The notes beneath the pieces were generated by a model. That model was not told the DNA's origin. It did not search any database and saw nothing but the letters and a program-made list of their open reading frames with translations. 64,000 bases of DNA from an uncultured Collinsella sp. (GTDB taxonomy: Bacteria > Actinomycetota > Coriobacteriia > Coriobacteriales > Coriobacteriaceae). Of this stretch, positions 33,990 to 42,738 are shown in pieces (position 1 is the stretch's first letter; every line of letters begins with the position of its first letter). Location: assembly GCA_934668695.1 (NCBI GenBank), contig CAKUOD010000006.1, positions 21,020 through 85,019 on the forward strand, written 5' to 3'. A program made the translations under genes and the position numbers.

Positions 33990-35316
33990 CCTTTTGCTCC
34001 TTCTTCCTAAAGAAGAGTCGAATGGGCGTGCCAGCAAAGTCGAAGGTCGAGCGCATGCGGTTCTCCACGTAGCGCTGGTAGGTGTCGTTCACCAGGTCGC
34101 TGTGGTTGACGAAGAACGTGAACGTCGGCGGGTTGACTCCCGTCTGGGTCACGTAGTGCATGCGCAGGCGGCGCTTGCCGTCCACCACGGTGTGGCCAAA
34201 CTCGCGCAGGTCGGTGAGGAACGTATTGAGGCGCGAGGTGCTGATCTTTTGCGAGCGCGTCTTCTCGGCTGCGTCGACCATCGCCCAGATCTTCTCGACG
34301 CTGCGGCCGGTCAGGGCCGAGATGCGCAAGTACTGGGCCCAGGGAGCCATGACGCCCAGACGGCGGTCGACGGTCTCCATGCAGGCTTCACGCTTGCGGT
34401 CATCGTCGAGCAGATCCCACTTGTTGAGCAACACCACGATGGCGCAGCCGCGCTCGATGGCAAGACCCATGACCTTCTGGTCCTGCTCGGTGACGCCCAC
34501 GGAGGCGTCGACGACGAGCAGCGCCACGTCGGCGCGGTCGATGGCACGCAGGCCGCGAACCATCGAGTAGTACTCGATGTTCTCGTACACGGTGCTCTTC
34601 TTGCGAATGCCCGCGGTGTCGACCATGCGGTAGTGCTTGCCGTTGCGCCCCACGACGGTGTCGATGGCGTCGCGCGTCGTGCCGGCAATGTTGGACACGA
34701 TAGAGCGGTCGGCGCCCAGGATGCGGTTGAACAGCGAGGACTTACCGGCGTTGGGGCGGCCGATGATGGCCACGTTCAGCGCATCGGGGAACTCATCGGC
34801 GACCTCGTCCTCCTCCTCGGGCAACAGGGCCACGATGTCGTCGAGCAGGTCGCCCGTGCCGTGGCCATGCAGGGCCGAAAGCGGCGTGGGCTCGCCGATG
34901 CCGAGCGAATAGAACTCCCAGATGCTGTCGTTTTCGCGATCGGGGTTGTCGAGCTTGTTCACCAGCAGAAAGACCGGCTTGTCGCAGCGCTTGAGCATGC
35001 GGGCGACCGACTCGTCCTCCTCGGTGACGCCGGTGCGGCCATCGACCACAAACAGGATGACGGCGGCTTCCTCGGCGGCGGCGAGGGCCTGGTCACGGAT
35101 GGACGTGGCAAAGACATCGTCGCTCTTGAGCGGCTCGATGCCGCCCGTGTCGACGATGGTGAACTCGCGGCCGTTCCAATCGGCCGTGTGGTACGAGCGG
35201 TCGCGCGTGACGCCGCGGGACTCGTGGACGATGGCGTCCGAGGTCTGGGCCAGGCGGTTTACGAGCGTGGACTTGCCCACGTTGGGGCGTCCGACGACGG
35301 CGACGATAGGTTTCAT
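33982..35316 (-). CDS. der: Ribosome biogenesis GTPase Der (EngA)
   Basis: A double-GTPase needed for 50S assembly. The 444-residue product carries two G domains, with P-loops VVGRPNVGKSTLVN near residue 7 and IIGRPNAGKSSLFN near 180, DTGGIEPL and DTAGIRKKS, NKLD and NKWD motifs, and a C-terminal KH-like domain ending around GTPIRLFFRKK. ATG 35316 follows AAAGGAG; the frame runs further upstream without a ribosome site. Confidence 0.97.
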   Translation of the reverse strand: MKPIVAVVGRPNVGKSTLVNRLAQTSDAIVHESRGVTRDRSYHTADWNGREFTIVDTGGIEPLKSDDVFATSIRDQALAAAEEAAVILFVVDGRTGVTEEDESVARMLKRCDKPVFLLVNKLDNPDRENDSIWEFYSLGIGEPTPLSALHGHGTGDLLDDIVALLPEEEDEVADEFPDALNVAIIGRPNAGKSSLFNRILGADRSIVSNIAGTTRDAIDTVVGRNGKHYRMVDTAGIRKKSTVYENIEYYSMVRGLRAIDRADVALLVVDASVGVTEQDQKVMGLAIERGCAIVVLLNKWDLLDDDRKREACMETVDRRLGVMAPWAQYLRISALTGRSVEKIWAMVDAAEKTRSQKISTSRLNTFLTDLREFGHTVVDGKRRLRMHYVTQTGVNPPTFTFFVNHSDLVNDTYQRYVENRMRSTFDFAGTPIRLFFRKKEQKDA

Positions 35317-35326
35317 CTGCTCTCCT

Positions 35327-36769
35327 TTAATGGGTAGGGTCAGTGGAAGTGTTAGAGTCTGCGGGCACAATGCCAAGGATGTGCTCCAGGGTATCGAGCA
35401 GCTTATGCGGCATGGTCGACACCACATGAACCTCGGCGCCGCGACTGGTAAGGCTTGCGAGTAAATCGTCACGATGATACTCGTCAAGCGTCATGCCGTC
35501 AGCGTTGAACATGAGCTTAGGCACAAAGAGCATAACCCCCGACAGGTCTTGGGGCAGCTGCTCCAGAATGTCACACGCGACGATGAGGCCGGTCACGTCC
35601 ACGTTGCCGCCGAAGTAGCGGTTCTTGATGGCCGTGACAGTGCCGGCGAGTCCCTGGGGTGACTCCACAAAGCGCGCCACGGTGTTGCGTGCGCTGGCGC
35701 CCGAGAGGCACAGCAGGTGCTGGCTGCGAGCGGCGATGGCATCGCGGACATGGGCCAGACGTTCGGCGTCGGCGGCAAGCACGTCGTCGGTCTCGTCCAG
35801 ATACGAGCGGATCATGCCAATGCCGTCGTAGTACTGCGGGTAACCGTCGTAAAAGTCTGCCTCGGGAGGATCGATACCGGCGTCCAGATAGAACTCGTCG
35901 CTCATCTGGAAGGTGTGGCGGCCAAAGCGCTCGAAGGCTCGATCCTGGAAGGGCCGGATCATGGCGATAGTCTCGCGCGCCAGTTCGGGCTTGTCGCTGT
36001 AGGACCAGCTAAAACGATTCTGATGCTTGGTAAAGCCCAGCGGCACGATGCCCAGACTTGTGATTTGCTCGTGCTCCTCGCAAAAGCGAAGGGTCTTTTC
36101 CAGCTCCTCGCCGTCATTCATGCCGGGGCACAACACGATCTGCGCGTGAATCTCGATACCCGCGGCCATGATGGCCTCGAGTACGTCCATGCCTCGCTGG
36201 GCGTTGCGGCCCATCATACGACGGCGGACGTCGGGGCTCACGGCATGGACCGACACGTTCATGGGGCTCATGTTGCGCTCGATGACGTTTTGCACGTCCT
36301 CGTCGGAGAGGTTCGTGAGCGTGACAAAGTTGCCCTGCAAAAAGCTTAGGCGATAGTCGTCGTCGCGAATGTAGAGCGTGGAGCGGCCGCCCTTGGGCAG
36401 CATGGTCATAAAGCAGAACACGCAGGCGTTAACGCAGGTACGCATGCCGTCGAAGATGGGGCCATCGAACTCCAAGCCCCAGTCCTCGCCGGGAAAGCGG
36501 TCGAGCTCGACGGGGGTGACGGTGCCGTCGCGCGGATCGAATATCTCCAGCTCGACGGTGTCGTCGTCGGCCTCCCAGAGCCACACGATCATATCGGTCA
36601 GCTGCTCGCCGTTGACCGTGAGCACGCGCATGCCCGGCTCGATACCCACATCCCACGCGGGCGATTCGGGACGCACGTTCTTTACGAGCGCGCCCTCACC
36701 CGGCTCGGGGTCGCGGCTGCGCCCGTAATCGGCCACCTCGGCGGCGTATGCGGGTACGGTCTGGTCCAT
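35327..36769 (-). CDS. DUF512 radical-SAM-like protein with N-terminal PDZ-like domain
   Basis: A 480-residue protein. Residues about 20-75 form a PDZ-like segment (GALVKNVRPESPAWDVGIEP, GMRVLTVNGEQL). A radical-SAM-like cluster motif follows in CVNACVFCFMTMLPKG, then SFLQGNFVTLTNLSDEDV, typical of the DUF512 family, with SGASARNTVARF in the C-terminal part. The function is unknown; members often sit beside der, as here. ATG 36769 is two bases after the ispH stop. Confidence 0.85.
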   Translation of the reverse strand: MDQTVPAYAAEVADYGRSRDPEPGEGALVKNVRPESPAWDVGIEPGMRVLTVNGEQLTDMIVWLWEADDDTVELEIFDPRDGTVTPVELDRFPGEDWGLEFDGPIFDGMRTCVNACVFCFMTMLPKGGRSTLYIRDDDYRLSFLQGNFVTLTNLSDEDVQNVIERNMSPMNVSVHAVSPDVRRRMMGRNAQRGMDVLEAIMAAGIEIHAQIVLCPGMNDGEELEKTLRFCEEHEQITSLGIVPLGFTKHQNRFSWSYSDKPELARETIAMIRPFQDRAFERFGRHTFQMSDEFYLDAGIDPPEADFYDGYPQYYDGIGMIRSYLDETDDVLAADAERLAHVRDAIAARSQHLLCLSGASARNTVARFVESPQGLAGTVTAIKNRYFGGNVDVTGLIVACDILEQLPQDLSGVMLFVPKLMFNADGMTLDEYHRDDLLASLTSRGAEVHVVSTMPHKLLDTLEHILGIVPADSNTSTDPTH

Positions 36770-36771
36770 GG

Positions 36772-37671
36772 TTAGCGGCAAAGCTCCTTGATGCGCTCGA
36801 CGGCGCGCTCGATGTGTTCTTGCGGGGTGGAGGCTCCGGCGGTGATGCCGATGTGGTGAGCGTCGGTAAACCACGCGGCTTGGAGCTCAGAAGCTTCCTC
36901 GATGTGATACGTGCGCTCGCAGGCGTCTGCGCAAATCTGCGCCAGGCGGCGGGTGTTGCCCGAGTTCTTGCCGCCCACGATGACCATGCAGTCGCAGCGG
37001 TTGGCAAGTGTGGCTGCTGCCTGTTGACGCTCACTCGTGGCGGCGCAGATGGTGTTGATCACGCGCAGCTCCTGCACGCGCGGGGTGATAGCAGCCACGA
37101 CCTCGGCCAAGTTCTGCGCAGTCTGGGTGGTCTGCACAACCAAGCCCACTTTACCCTTGAGCGACAGCGCGTCCGCATCGGCAGCGCAGCTCACGACCTG
37201 CGCGTCATCGCCGGCGTGGCCCAGGATGCCCTCGACTTCGGGGTGGCCCGGCTCGCCCACGACGATCACGCGGTAGCCCTCGCGCACCAGGCGCTCGGCC
37301 GCCACGTGGACCTTCTTCACGTAGGGGCAGGTGGCGTCGACGACGTTATGGCCACGCTCGCGAGCGGCATCAATGACCTGCGGCACCACGCCGTGGGCGC
37401 GGATGATCACAGTGCCCGACGTGGCGTCGTCCAAGGTGTCGGCCAGACCGACGCCTGCCTCGGCGAGCTCGCGTACCACGATCGGGTTATGGATGAGCGG
37501 ACCCAAGGTATGGACCTGAGTGCACTCCCCTGCCTGCGGCGCAGCGGCCAGCGCCATATCGAGCGCACGCTGTACGCCGTAGCAGGTGCCGGCGTGGGCA
37601 GCGATTTCGATAGTGGGGGCGTCTGCCTTGCCGGGCACAGCCTCGGCGGTGTTCATGACTTCCTCGTCCAT
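36772..37671 (-). CDS. ispH: 4-hydroxy-3-methylbut-2-enyl diphosphate reductase IspH
   Basis: The last step of the MEP isoprenoid pathway, yielding IPP and DMAPP. The 299-residue protein holds the three Fe-S cluster cysteines in AGTCYGVQRALDMAL, VDATCPYVKKVH and INTICAATSERQ, along with TLGPLIHNPIVVREL and TAGASTPQEHIE. ATG 37671 is taken over 37701 because it follows the plsC stop directly. Confidence 0.96.
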   Translation of the reverse strand: MDEEVMNTAEAVPGKADAPTIEIAAHAGTCYGVQRALDMALAAAPQAGECTQVHTLGPLIHNPIVVRELAEAGVGLADTLDDATSGTVIIRAHGVVPQVIDAARERGHNVVDATCPYVKKVHVAAERLVREGYRVIVVGEPGHPEVEGILGHAGDDAQVVSCAADADALSLKGKVGLVVQTTQTAQNLAEVVAAITPRVQELRVINTICAATSERQQAAATLANRCDCMVIVGGKNSGNTRRLAQICADACERTYHIEEASELQAAWFTDAHHIGITAGASTPQEHIERAVERIKELCR

Positions 37672-37673
37672 GG

Positions 37674-38402
37674 CTAGAACCTGCCCGGGTGCTCGGCGCA
37701 CAGGTCATCACGCATGGCGTAGACGCGACTCATGGCTTCGGACTCAAACCAGGCTAGGCGCTCCTTGCGCTTGAGCTCGGCAGGCGCGTCGGAAAGCGAA
37801 ATTGACTTGCCGGCGCGGATCCAGCACTTTTTGGGGCGCATGATCTTTTTGCCCGCAGGCGTAATATCGGACCAGCCGCAGATGGCGAGCGGGTTGACGG
37901 GTGCCTTACCCATCTGGGCGATGAGCGCAAAGCCGCCGTGGACTTCGGGCTTGATCTCGCGCGAGCGGATGCGCGTACCCTCGGGGAAGATCAGGACGTC
38001 CTCACCGCGCTGCAGCGCATGCTGGGCGGCACGCAGGCACTTCATGTCGGCGGTGCCGCGCTCGACGGGAATGCCGCCCACGCGGCTAAAGGCCCAGCGC
38101 ACGATCTTGCTCTTCGCAAACTCGGACTTAAAAATGGGGCGAATGCGGCGGCCGCCAAAGAACAGCGCCGTCTCCACAGCCAGGAGCTCGGCCATCGATG
38201 TGTGGTTGCAGATGACCACGCTGCCGCGGCCTTCCTGGCGCTCAAACAGCAGGTCGCTGTCCTCGACCTTCCAACGCCACATGAGCTTGGAGAAGACCCA
38301 CAGGATGCCCATGACCACGGCGACGGTGCCGCGGATGAGCGCCGGGAACTCGGCGTAGGGGGCGTTGTAGTAATCCTCGGGCGTCTGCTTAAACAGGCGC
38401 AT
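37674..38402 (-). CDS. plsC: 1-acyl-sn-glycerol-3-phosphate acyltransferase (PlsC family)
   Basis: The second acylation of glycerol-3-phosphate, giving phosphatidic acid. The 242-residue product has an N-terminal hydrophobic helix (GTVAVVMGILWVFSKLMW), motif I VVICNHTSMAELLAVE, motif III VLIFPEGTRIRS and motif IV-like PVNPLAICGW. Motif I is normally H-x4-D; here the acid is Glu, a conservative but notable change. It starts 3 bases after cmk. Confidence 0.9.
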   Translation of the reverse strand: MRLFKQTPEDYYNAPYAEFPALIRGTVAVVMGILWVFSKLMWRWKVEDSDLLFERQEGRGSVVICNHTSMAELLAVETALFFGGRRIRPIFKSEFAKSKIVRWAFSRVGGIPVERGTADMKCLRAAQHALQRGEDVLIFPEGTRIRSREIKPEVHGGFALIAQMGKAPVNPLAICGWSDITPAGKKIMRPKKCWIRAGKSISLSDAPAELKRKERLAWFESEAMSRVYAMRDDLCAEHPGRF

Positions 38403-38405
38403 GGG

Positions 38406-39092
38406 CTACCTCCTTTGGTTGATGAGGTCCTCGATGATCGAGACGACCTCGTCGATGGTGTGGGCGGTGGAGTCGACATGTACCGCGTCCTCGGCGGGAA
38501 CGAGCGGCGCGACCTCGCGGCTGCTGTCGAGCTTATCGCGCTGCTTGAGGGCGTCGAGGGTCTCGTCGACCTCGGCCTCAAGCTGCTCTTCGGTGAGCGG
38601 CTGGGCGTCGTTTTGGTGGCGCTGCAGCACACGGCGACGGGCGCGCTCGCGCGGGTCGGCGGTCAGGAACACCTTGACCTGTGCGTTGGGGAACACGACG
38701 GTTCCGATGTCGCGACCCTCGGCGACGATATCGCGGTCCTCGGCGGCGCGGCGCTGGTGGATGAGCATGGCGGCGCGCACGCCCGGGTAGGCCGAGACCT
38801 TGGACACGTTGGCGTCGACCTGCGGGGTGCGAATGGCGGCCGATGCGTCCTTGCCGTCGATGGTCAGGCGCGTGTCCTCGCCGGTGCCGTTGGTAAAGCG
38901 GATCTCGATTTGCTCGGCGAGGGTGTCAATGGCCGCCTCGTCGTCCAGATCGATGCCGCGGCCGAGCGCGGCGAAGGTGACGGCGCGATACATGGCGCCC
39001 GTGTCGAGCTTGTTAAAGCCCAGCTGGCGGGCGATCTCCTTGGCGATGGTGGACTTGCCGGAACCGGCGGGGCCGTCGATGGCGACGATCAT
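38406..39092 (-). CDS. cmk: Cytidylate kinase
   Basis: Phosphorylates CMP and dCMP. The 228-residue protein begins IVAIDGPAGSGKSTIAKEIA (P-loop), with LDTGAMYRAVTFAALGRGID and EGRDIGTVVFPNAQVKVFLT, all standard for Cmk. It belongs to the rluB-cmk-plsC-ispH-DUF512-der run, an order common in actinobacteria and firmicutes. Confidence 0.97.
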   Translation of the reverse strand: MIVAIDGPAGSGKSTIAKEIARQLGFNKLDTGAMYRAVTFAALGRGIDLDDEAAIDTLAEQIEIRFTNGTGEDTRLTIDGKDASAAIRTPQVDANVSKVSAYPGVRAAMLIHQRRAAEDRDIVAEGRDIGTVVFPNAQVKVFLTADPRERARRRVLQRHQNDAQPLTEEQLEAEVDETLDALKQRDKLDSSREVAPLVPAEDAVHVDSTAHTIDEVVSIIEDLINQRR

Positions 39093-39158
39093 GCAATGCT
39101 TCCTTTCGATGGTTGACGTGCTGCTATGGTTCGCGGGCGCTGGGGCGCGGCGGCTTGT

Positions 39159-40124
39159 CTAGCCTGTGTAGCGCTCGCGGTAGGTGTTGCGCTTGGGTGC
39201 GGAGCCGTGGCTGCCGTGGTGACGCGTGCGGCTGGCGGGCGTGTCTTGGGGCTTGCCGCCGTTGCGCATGGCGCTCGCCTGCTTGGGCGGGATGCCGCCC
39301 GCTTTAAGGATCTGCACCTCGCGGTCGGTGAGCTCGCGCCACGAGCCCTTGGCCACGCCTTCGAGCTCAAGGCCGGCAAAGTTGCAGCGATGCAGGCGGA
39401 TTACCGGATGGTGAATCTTGCTCAGCATGCGCTTGACCTGGTTCTTGCGCCCCTCGCGGATGATGACCTCCACGGCGGTGGTACCGGGCTTTACGCCTTG
39501 CGGAGCCACGGCCTCTGCCTCGCGCGCGTTGATGACGCGGCAGATCGCCGGCTGGCACAGGCCGTCGTCGAGTTCGATGCCGCGGCGGAGTGGTTCTAAG
39601 TCGCGATCGGTCAGGTGGCCGTCCACGAGCGCCTGGTAGGTCTTGTAGACATGCTTGCTGGGGTGCAGCAGATCCTGCGACAGGTCGCCGTCGGTGGTAA
39701 AGAGCAAAAGACCCGTGGTGTCGCGGTCCAGGCGGCCCACCGGGAACAGACCCGGAAATCGGTCGCGGGGGACCAAGTCGGCCACGCAAGCGCGCTCCTG
39801 CGGGTCGCTCATGGTGGTGAGGTAGCCGGTCGGCTTGTAGAGCATCAGGTACACGGCGCCCTGGTTGAGCTTTACGGGCATGCCGTCGACCTCGATGTGA
39901 TCGCGATCGACATCGACCTTGGTGCCCAGTTCGGTCGCGACCTGGCCGTTAACGGTCACGCGGCCGGCGGTCATTAGGTCTTCCGAGCCGCGGCGGCTCG
40001 CCACGCCCGCGCGTGCCAAAAAGCGCTGCAGGCGCATGGTGTGCGGATAGACGGGCTGGGCGTCGGCTGCGGGTACTGCGTTGCCCATGGCGCGCGTCTC
40101 CCCCACTTCGTTAGTCCTCGTCAT
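39159..40124 (-). CDS. rluB: Pseudouridine synthase, RsuA/RluB family
   Basis: A 321-residue rRNA pseudouridine synthase. It has an S4 RNA-binding domain (MRLQRFLARAGVASRRGSED), the catalytic Asp in FPVGRLDRDTTGLLLFT, and motif III EGRKNQVKRMLSKIHHPVIR. A basic, Gly/Arg/His-rich tail follows. ATG 40124 follows GGAGG and overlaps the end of scpB by 14 bases; a longer frame to 40193 lies inside scpB. RluB versus another family member cannot be settled here, but location after scpAB favours RluB. Confidence 0.9.
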   Translation of the reverse strand: MTRTNEVGETRAMGNAVPAADAQPVYPHTMRLQRFLARAGVASRRGSEDLMTAGRVTVNGQVATELGTKVDVDRDHIEVDGMPVKLNQGAVYLMLYKPTGYLTTMSDPQERACVADLVPRDRFPGLFPVGRLDRDTTGLLLFTTDGDLSQDLLHPSKHVYKTYQALVDGHLTDRDLEPLRRGIELDDGLCQPAICRVINAREAEAVAPQGVKPGTTAVEVIIREGRKNQVKRMLSKIHHPVIRLHRCNFAGLELEGVAKGSWRELTDREVQILKAGGIPPKQASAMRNGGKPQDTPASRTRHHGSHGSAPKRNTYRERYTG

Positions 40125-40839
40125 GCAAATCCTCCGAGGTCTCGTCGATGACCAGGGATTCCAAGTCCTCGACTGCCTCAACATCGACAACATCGGTATC
40201 GAGCAGTTCGCGCTCTTCGTCCAGGTCCTCGGCCTGCTCCTCGAGCGTGGACTGAATGCTGCGGCCGCTCAGGCGCTCGCGGATAAACTGACGCGACTGC
40301 TCGTCGGGGGCAAACTGCTCAAGATCGGGCAGGTCGCGGGTGGAGCGCAGACCGAACTTTTCCAAAAAGGCGTTGGTCGTGCCGTAGATGATGGCTTGAC
40401 CGCGCTGGGGGTCGCGGCCGAGCTCGCGCACCAGACCCTTGTCCACGAGCGACGCGATGACGCCGTCGGAGTTGACGCCGCGGATGCCCTTGACCACCTC
40501 GCGCGTCACGGGCTGGTGGTATGCGATGACGGCCAGGGTTTCGAGCGCCGCCTGCGACAGCTTTTGCGTGTCCCAACTCAGCACGTAGGCCTCGACCACG
40601 TCGTGGTAGGCGGGGTGCGTAAACAGGCGCCAGCCGCCGGCAACCTCGCGCAGCTGAAATCCGCGGTTGGCCTCCTCGTACTCAACCTTGAGCTCGGCCA
40701 GCAACGATGCACATTCACCGGGGGCGATGTCCAGCGCGCCTGCCAACGCAGGCGCGCTCACGGGGTCGCTCGAAACCAGCAACAGCGCCTCGAGGGCGCC
40801 TTTGAGGCTGTTTGCCTCCAGCGTGGAAAGGTTTGACAT
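40111..40839 (-). CDS. scpB: Segregation and condensation protein B
   Basis: A kleisin-associated winged-helix protein of the SMC condensin. The 242-residue product shows LKGALEALLLVSSDPVSAPA, LREVAGGWRLFTHPAYHDVV, AALETLAVIAYHQPVTREVV and VDKGLVRELGRDPQRGQAII, matching ScpB throughout, and ends with an acidic tail of about 50 residues. It is 12 bases downstream of scpA. Confidence 0.95.
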   Translation of the reverse strand: MSNLSTLEANSLKGALEALLLVSSDPVSAPALAGALDIAPGECASLLAELKVEYEEANRGFQLREVAGGWRLFTHPAYHDVVEAYVLSWDTQKLSQAALETLAVIAYHQPVTREVVKGIRGVNSDGVIASLVDKGLVRELGRDPQRGQAIIYGTTNAFLEKFGLRSTRDLPDLEQFAPDEQSRQFIRERLSGRSIQSTLEEQAEDLDEERELLDTDVVDVEAVEDLESLVIDETSEDLHDED

Positions 40840-40851
40840 GGTTGGTCGCTC

Positions 40852-41664
40852 CTATTCGGTGAGCTCGGGGCCCTCGCCGGGAACGTAGGCCTCGGCGCCC
40901 TCGACGCGGTTGATCTGAATGGTTCCAAAGATCTCGTCCTGGCTCAGCGTGAGCGAGCCGCGCTTGGCGAGCTCCAACATGGCCAGGAAGGTGACGACGA
41001 GCTGCTCGGTAGTGGCGTCGCCGTCCAGCAGCTCGCGGAAGGTGCAGGCTTGGTGCGCCATGGTAAAGCGGTCGACCGAGGCCACGGTCAGGTCGAGCGG
41101 CACGCGATGCGGCGCCACATGCTCGGCCTCCAGCAGAAAGGTCTGGCGCTTGCCGTCCAAGTCGGCGCAGATGACGGCTAGGCCGCGCAGTGTGATGCCG
41201 GCCAAGTAGTCGGGCATGAGGCCCAGGAACTCGGGGTCGGGGCCGGCCACGCGCGGATGCATGCGGCTTTCGGCCTGCATGCGGGCGCCGAGGGCCGCCG
41301 CCGCGCCCTTGAACTGCTTGTAGGCGATCAGGCGCTGGATCAGGACCTCGCGCAGGGCGTCGCCATCGAGCGCGCTGAGTTCCTCGAGGTCTTCATCGAA
41401 CTCGTCATCGTCGTCATCGACTTTGCGCGGGGCCTCCTGGGGCACCAGAGAGGCAGCCTTGATGTCCAGAAGGGTTGCCGCGACCAGCAGAAAGTCGCTC
41501 GCCACGTCCAGGTCCAGCGCCTCGATTCGCTCGGCCTCGGCAAGGTACTGCTCGGCTACCTCGCTGATGGAGATAGCGCCGATATCTACTTTTTGGCGGG
41601 TTACCAGCTGCAGCAGCAGGTCGAACGGTCCGCTGTAGACCTGCGTCGACACGCGATACGACAT
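40852..41664 (-). CDS. scpA: Segregation and condensation protein A
   Basis: The kleisin subunit bridging SMC heads. The 270-residue protein begins STQVYSGPFDLLLQLVTRQK with VDIGAISISEVAEQYL, has the EEAPRK-like acidic central part and a C-terminal winged helix with VVTFLAMLELAKRGSLTLSQ. scpA-scpB-rluB is the widespread order. A gap of 84 bases separates it from the M50 protease gene upstream. Confidence 0.95.
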   Translation of the reverse strand: MSYRVSTQVYSGPFDLLLQLVTRQKVDIGAISISEVAEQYLAEAERIEALDLDVASDFLLVAATLLDIKAASLVPQEAPRKVDDDDDEFDEDLEELSALDGDALREVLIQRLIAYKQFKGAAAALGARMQAESRMHPRVAGPDPEFLGLMPDYLAGITLRGLAVICADLDGKRQTFLLEAEHVAPHRVPLDLTVASVDRFTMAHQACTFRELLDGDATTEQLVVTFLAMLELAKRGSLTLSQDEIFGTIQINRVEGAEAYVPGEGPELTE

Positions 41665-41748
41665 CTTCGACCTCCTTTTACGGCGCCTTCGCGGCGCGGT
41701 TTGGGTGCATATTACGACCGTTTTGCACGGTCGACCTGTAAGTTTACC

Positions 41749-42432
41749 TTAGATGCCGGCGATTGCGAAGTTGAGCAGCTGCTCAGCAAGCGGATACACG
41801 GTAACGTCGAAATAGCGGTCGATCACGTCGATGCCGGTCCACATGGGCAGCAGATACAGCACAATGATGAGGATGGGCATGGCGTATTGTTGCAGGTGGT
41901 AGTAGTTGTTGAGCGCCTTGCCTTTGAGGAACGGCACGATAATCGACGAGCCATCGAGCGGCGGGATTGGGATGAGGTTGAAGAACGCGAGTGACAGGTT
42001 GACCACGATAAACGTGGCGCCGAAGTTCATGATCTGCGACGCCAGGGCAAAGGACATGCTGGTGTAGAGGCTGCCGTACGTTGCGTGCATGAGGGCGGCA
42101 GCGAGGCACGCGAGTGCGATGTTCGACGCGGGGCCGGCCGCGCTCACCAGGACCTCGTCGCGTTTGGGGTGCTTGAGGTTGTTGAGGTAGACGGGCACGG
42201 GCTTGGCGAAGGCGAACACCGGGCCGCCGGCCGCGAGCATGAGCAGCGGCAGGATGATGGTGCCAAACGGGTCGATATGGTTAAGCGGGTTGAGCGACAC
42301 GCGGCCGCGCGAACGGGCCGTCTTGTCGCCGAGCGCCCAGGCCGCGGCGGCGTGTGCGCTCTCGTGGATCACGATGCCCACGATGACGGCGACGGCGCTG
42401 GCGAGCAGGTTCATGAGGTAGCTGCTGGACAT
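41749..42432 (-). CDS. Site-2-protease-type M50 metalloprotease
   Basis: A 227-residue intramembrane metalloprotease of the M50B family (B. subtilis YwhC/YdgP-like). The zinc motif is in IVIHESAHAAAAWAL (HExxH), the conserved RVSLNPLNHIDPFGTIILP and the second metal motif NLIPIPPLDGSSI are present, and there are about six hydrophobic helices. The substrate is unknown. scpAB next to an M50 gene is a frequent neighbourhood. Confidence 0.88.
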   Translation of the reverse strand: MSSSYLMNLLASAVAVIVGIVIHESAHAAAAWALGDKTARSRGRVSLNPLNHIDPFGTIILPLLMLAAGGPVFAFAKPVPVYLNNLKHPKRDEVLVSAAGPASNIALACLAAALMHATYGSLYTSMSFALASQIMNFGATFIVVNLSLAFFNLIPIPPLDGSSIIVPFLKGKALNNYYHLQQYAMPILIIVLYLLPMWTGIDVIDRYFDVTVYPLAEQLLNFAIAGI

Positions 42433-42441
42433 AGCGCTCCC

Positions 42442-42738
42442 CTAGCGGACGTGGCGCGAGGCGCGCGTGAGCAGGTAGTCGATCACAAACAGGATCACGG
42501 CGACGATGGCGTAATCCAGGCGGAACACGCCGCCAAAGGGCGACGTGATGACGCCATAGCCGGCGATGGCGCTCGGCAGTGCGCGCGAAAGCTCAACGAC
42601 AAAGCCTACGATCTGCAGCTTGGCGGTGAGGCCGCTAAAACACAGCAGCACGGTCATCGCGCTCATAAAGATGCCGCAGATGCGACAGGCGATGGCGATG
42701 ATGCTCATCGCCACGGCAGCGGCTTTACGAGAGTTCAC
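42442..42738 (-). CDS. Small membrane protein of unknown function
   Basis: About 98 residues with two to three hydrophobic helices ([20 protein letters not shown] near the start, [17 protein letters not shown] at the end). GTG 42738 is chosen because AGAGGAG lies 7 bases upstream; it overlaps the end of the ABC-F gene by 14 bases. No family recognised. Confidence 0.6.
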   Translation of the reverse strand: MNSRKAAAVAMSIIAIACRICGIFMSAMTVLLCFSGLTAKLQIVGFVVELSRALPSAIAGYGVITSPFGGVFRLDYAIVAVILFVIDYLLTRASRHVR

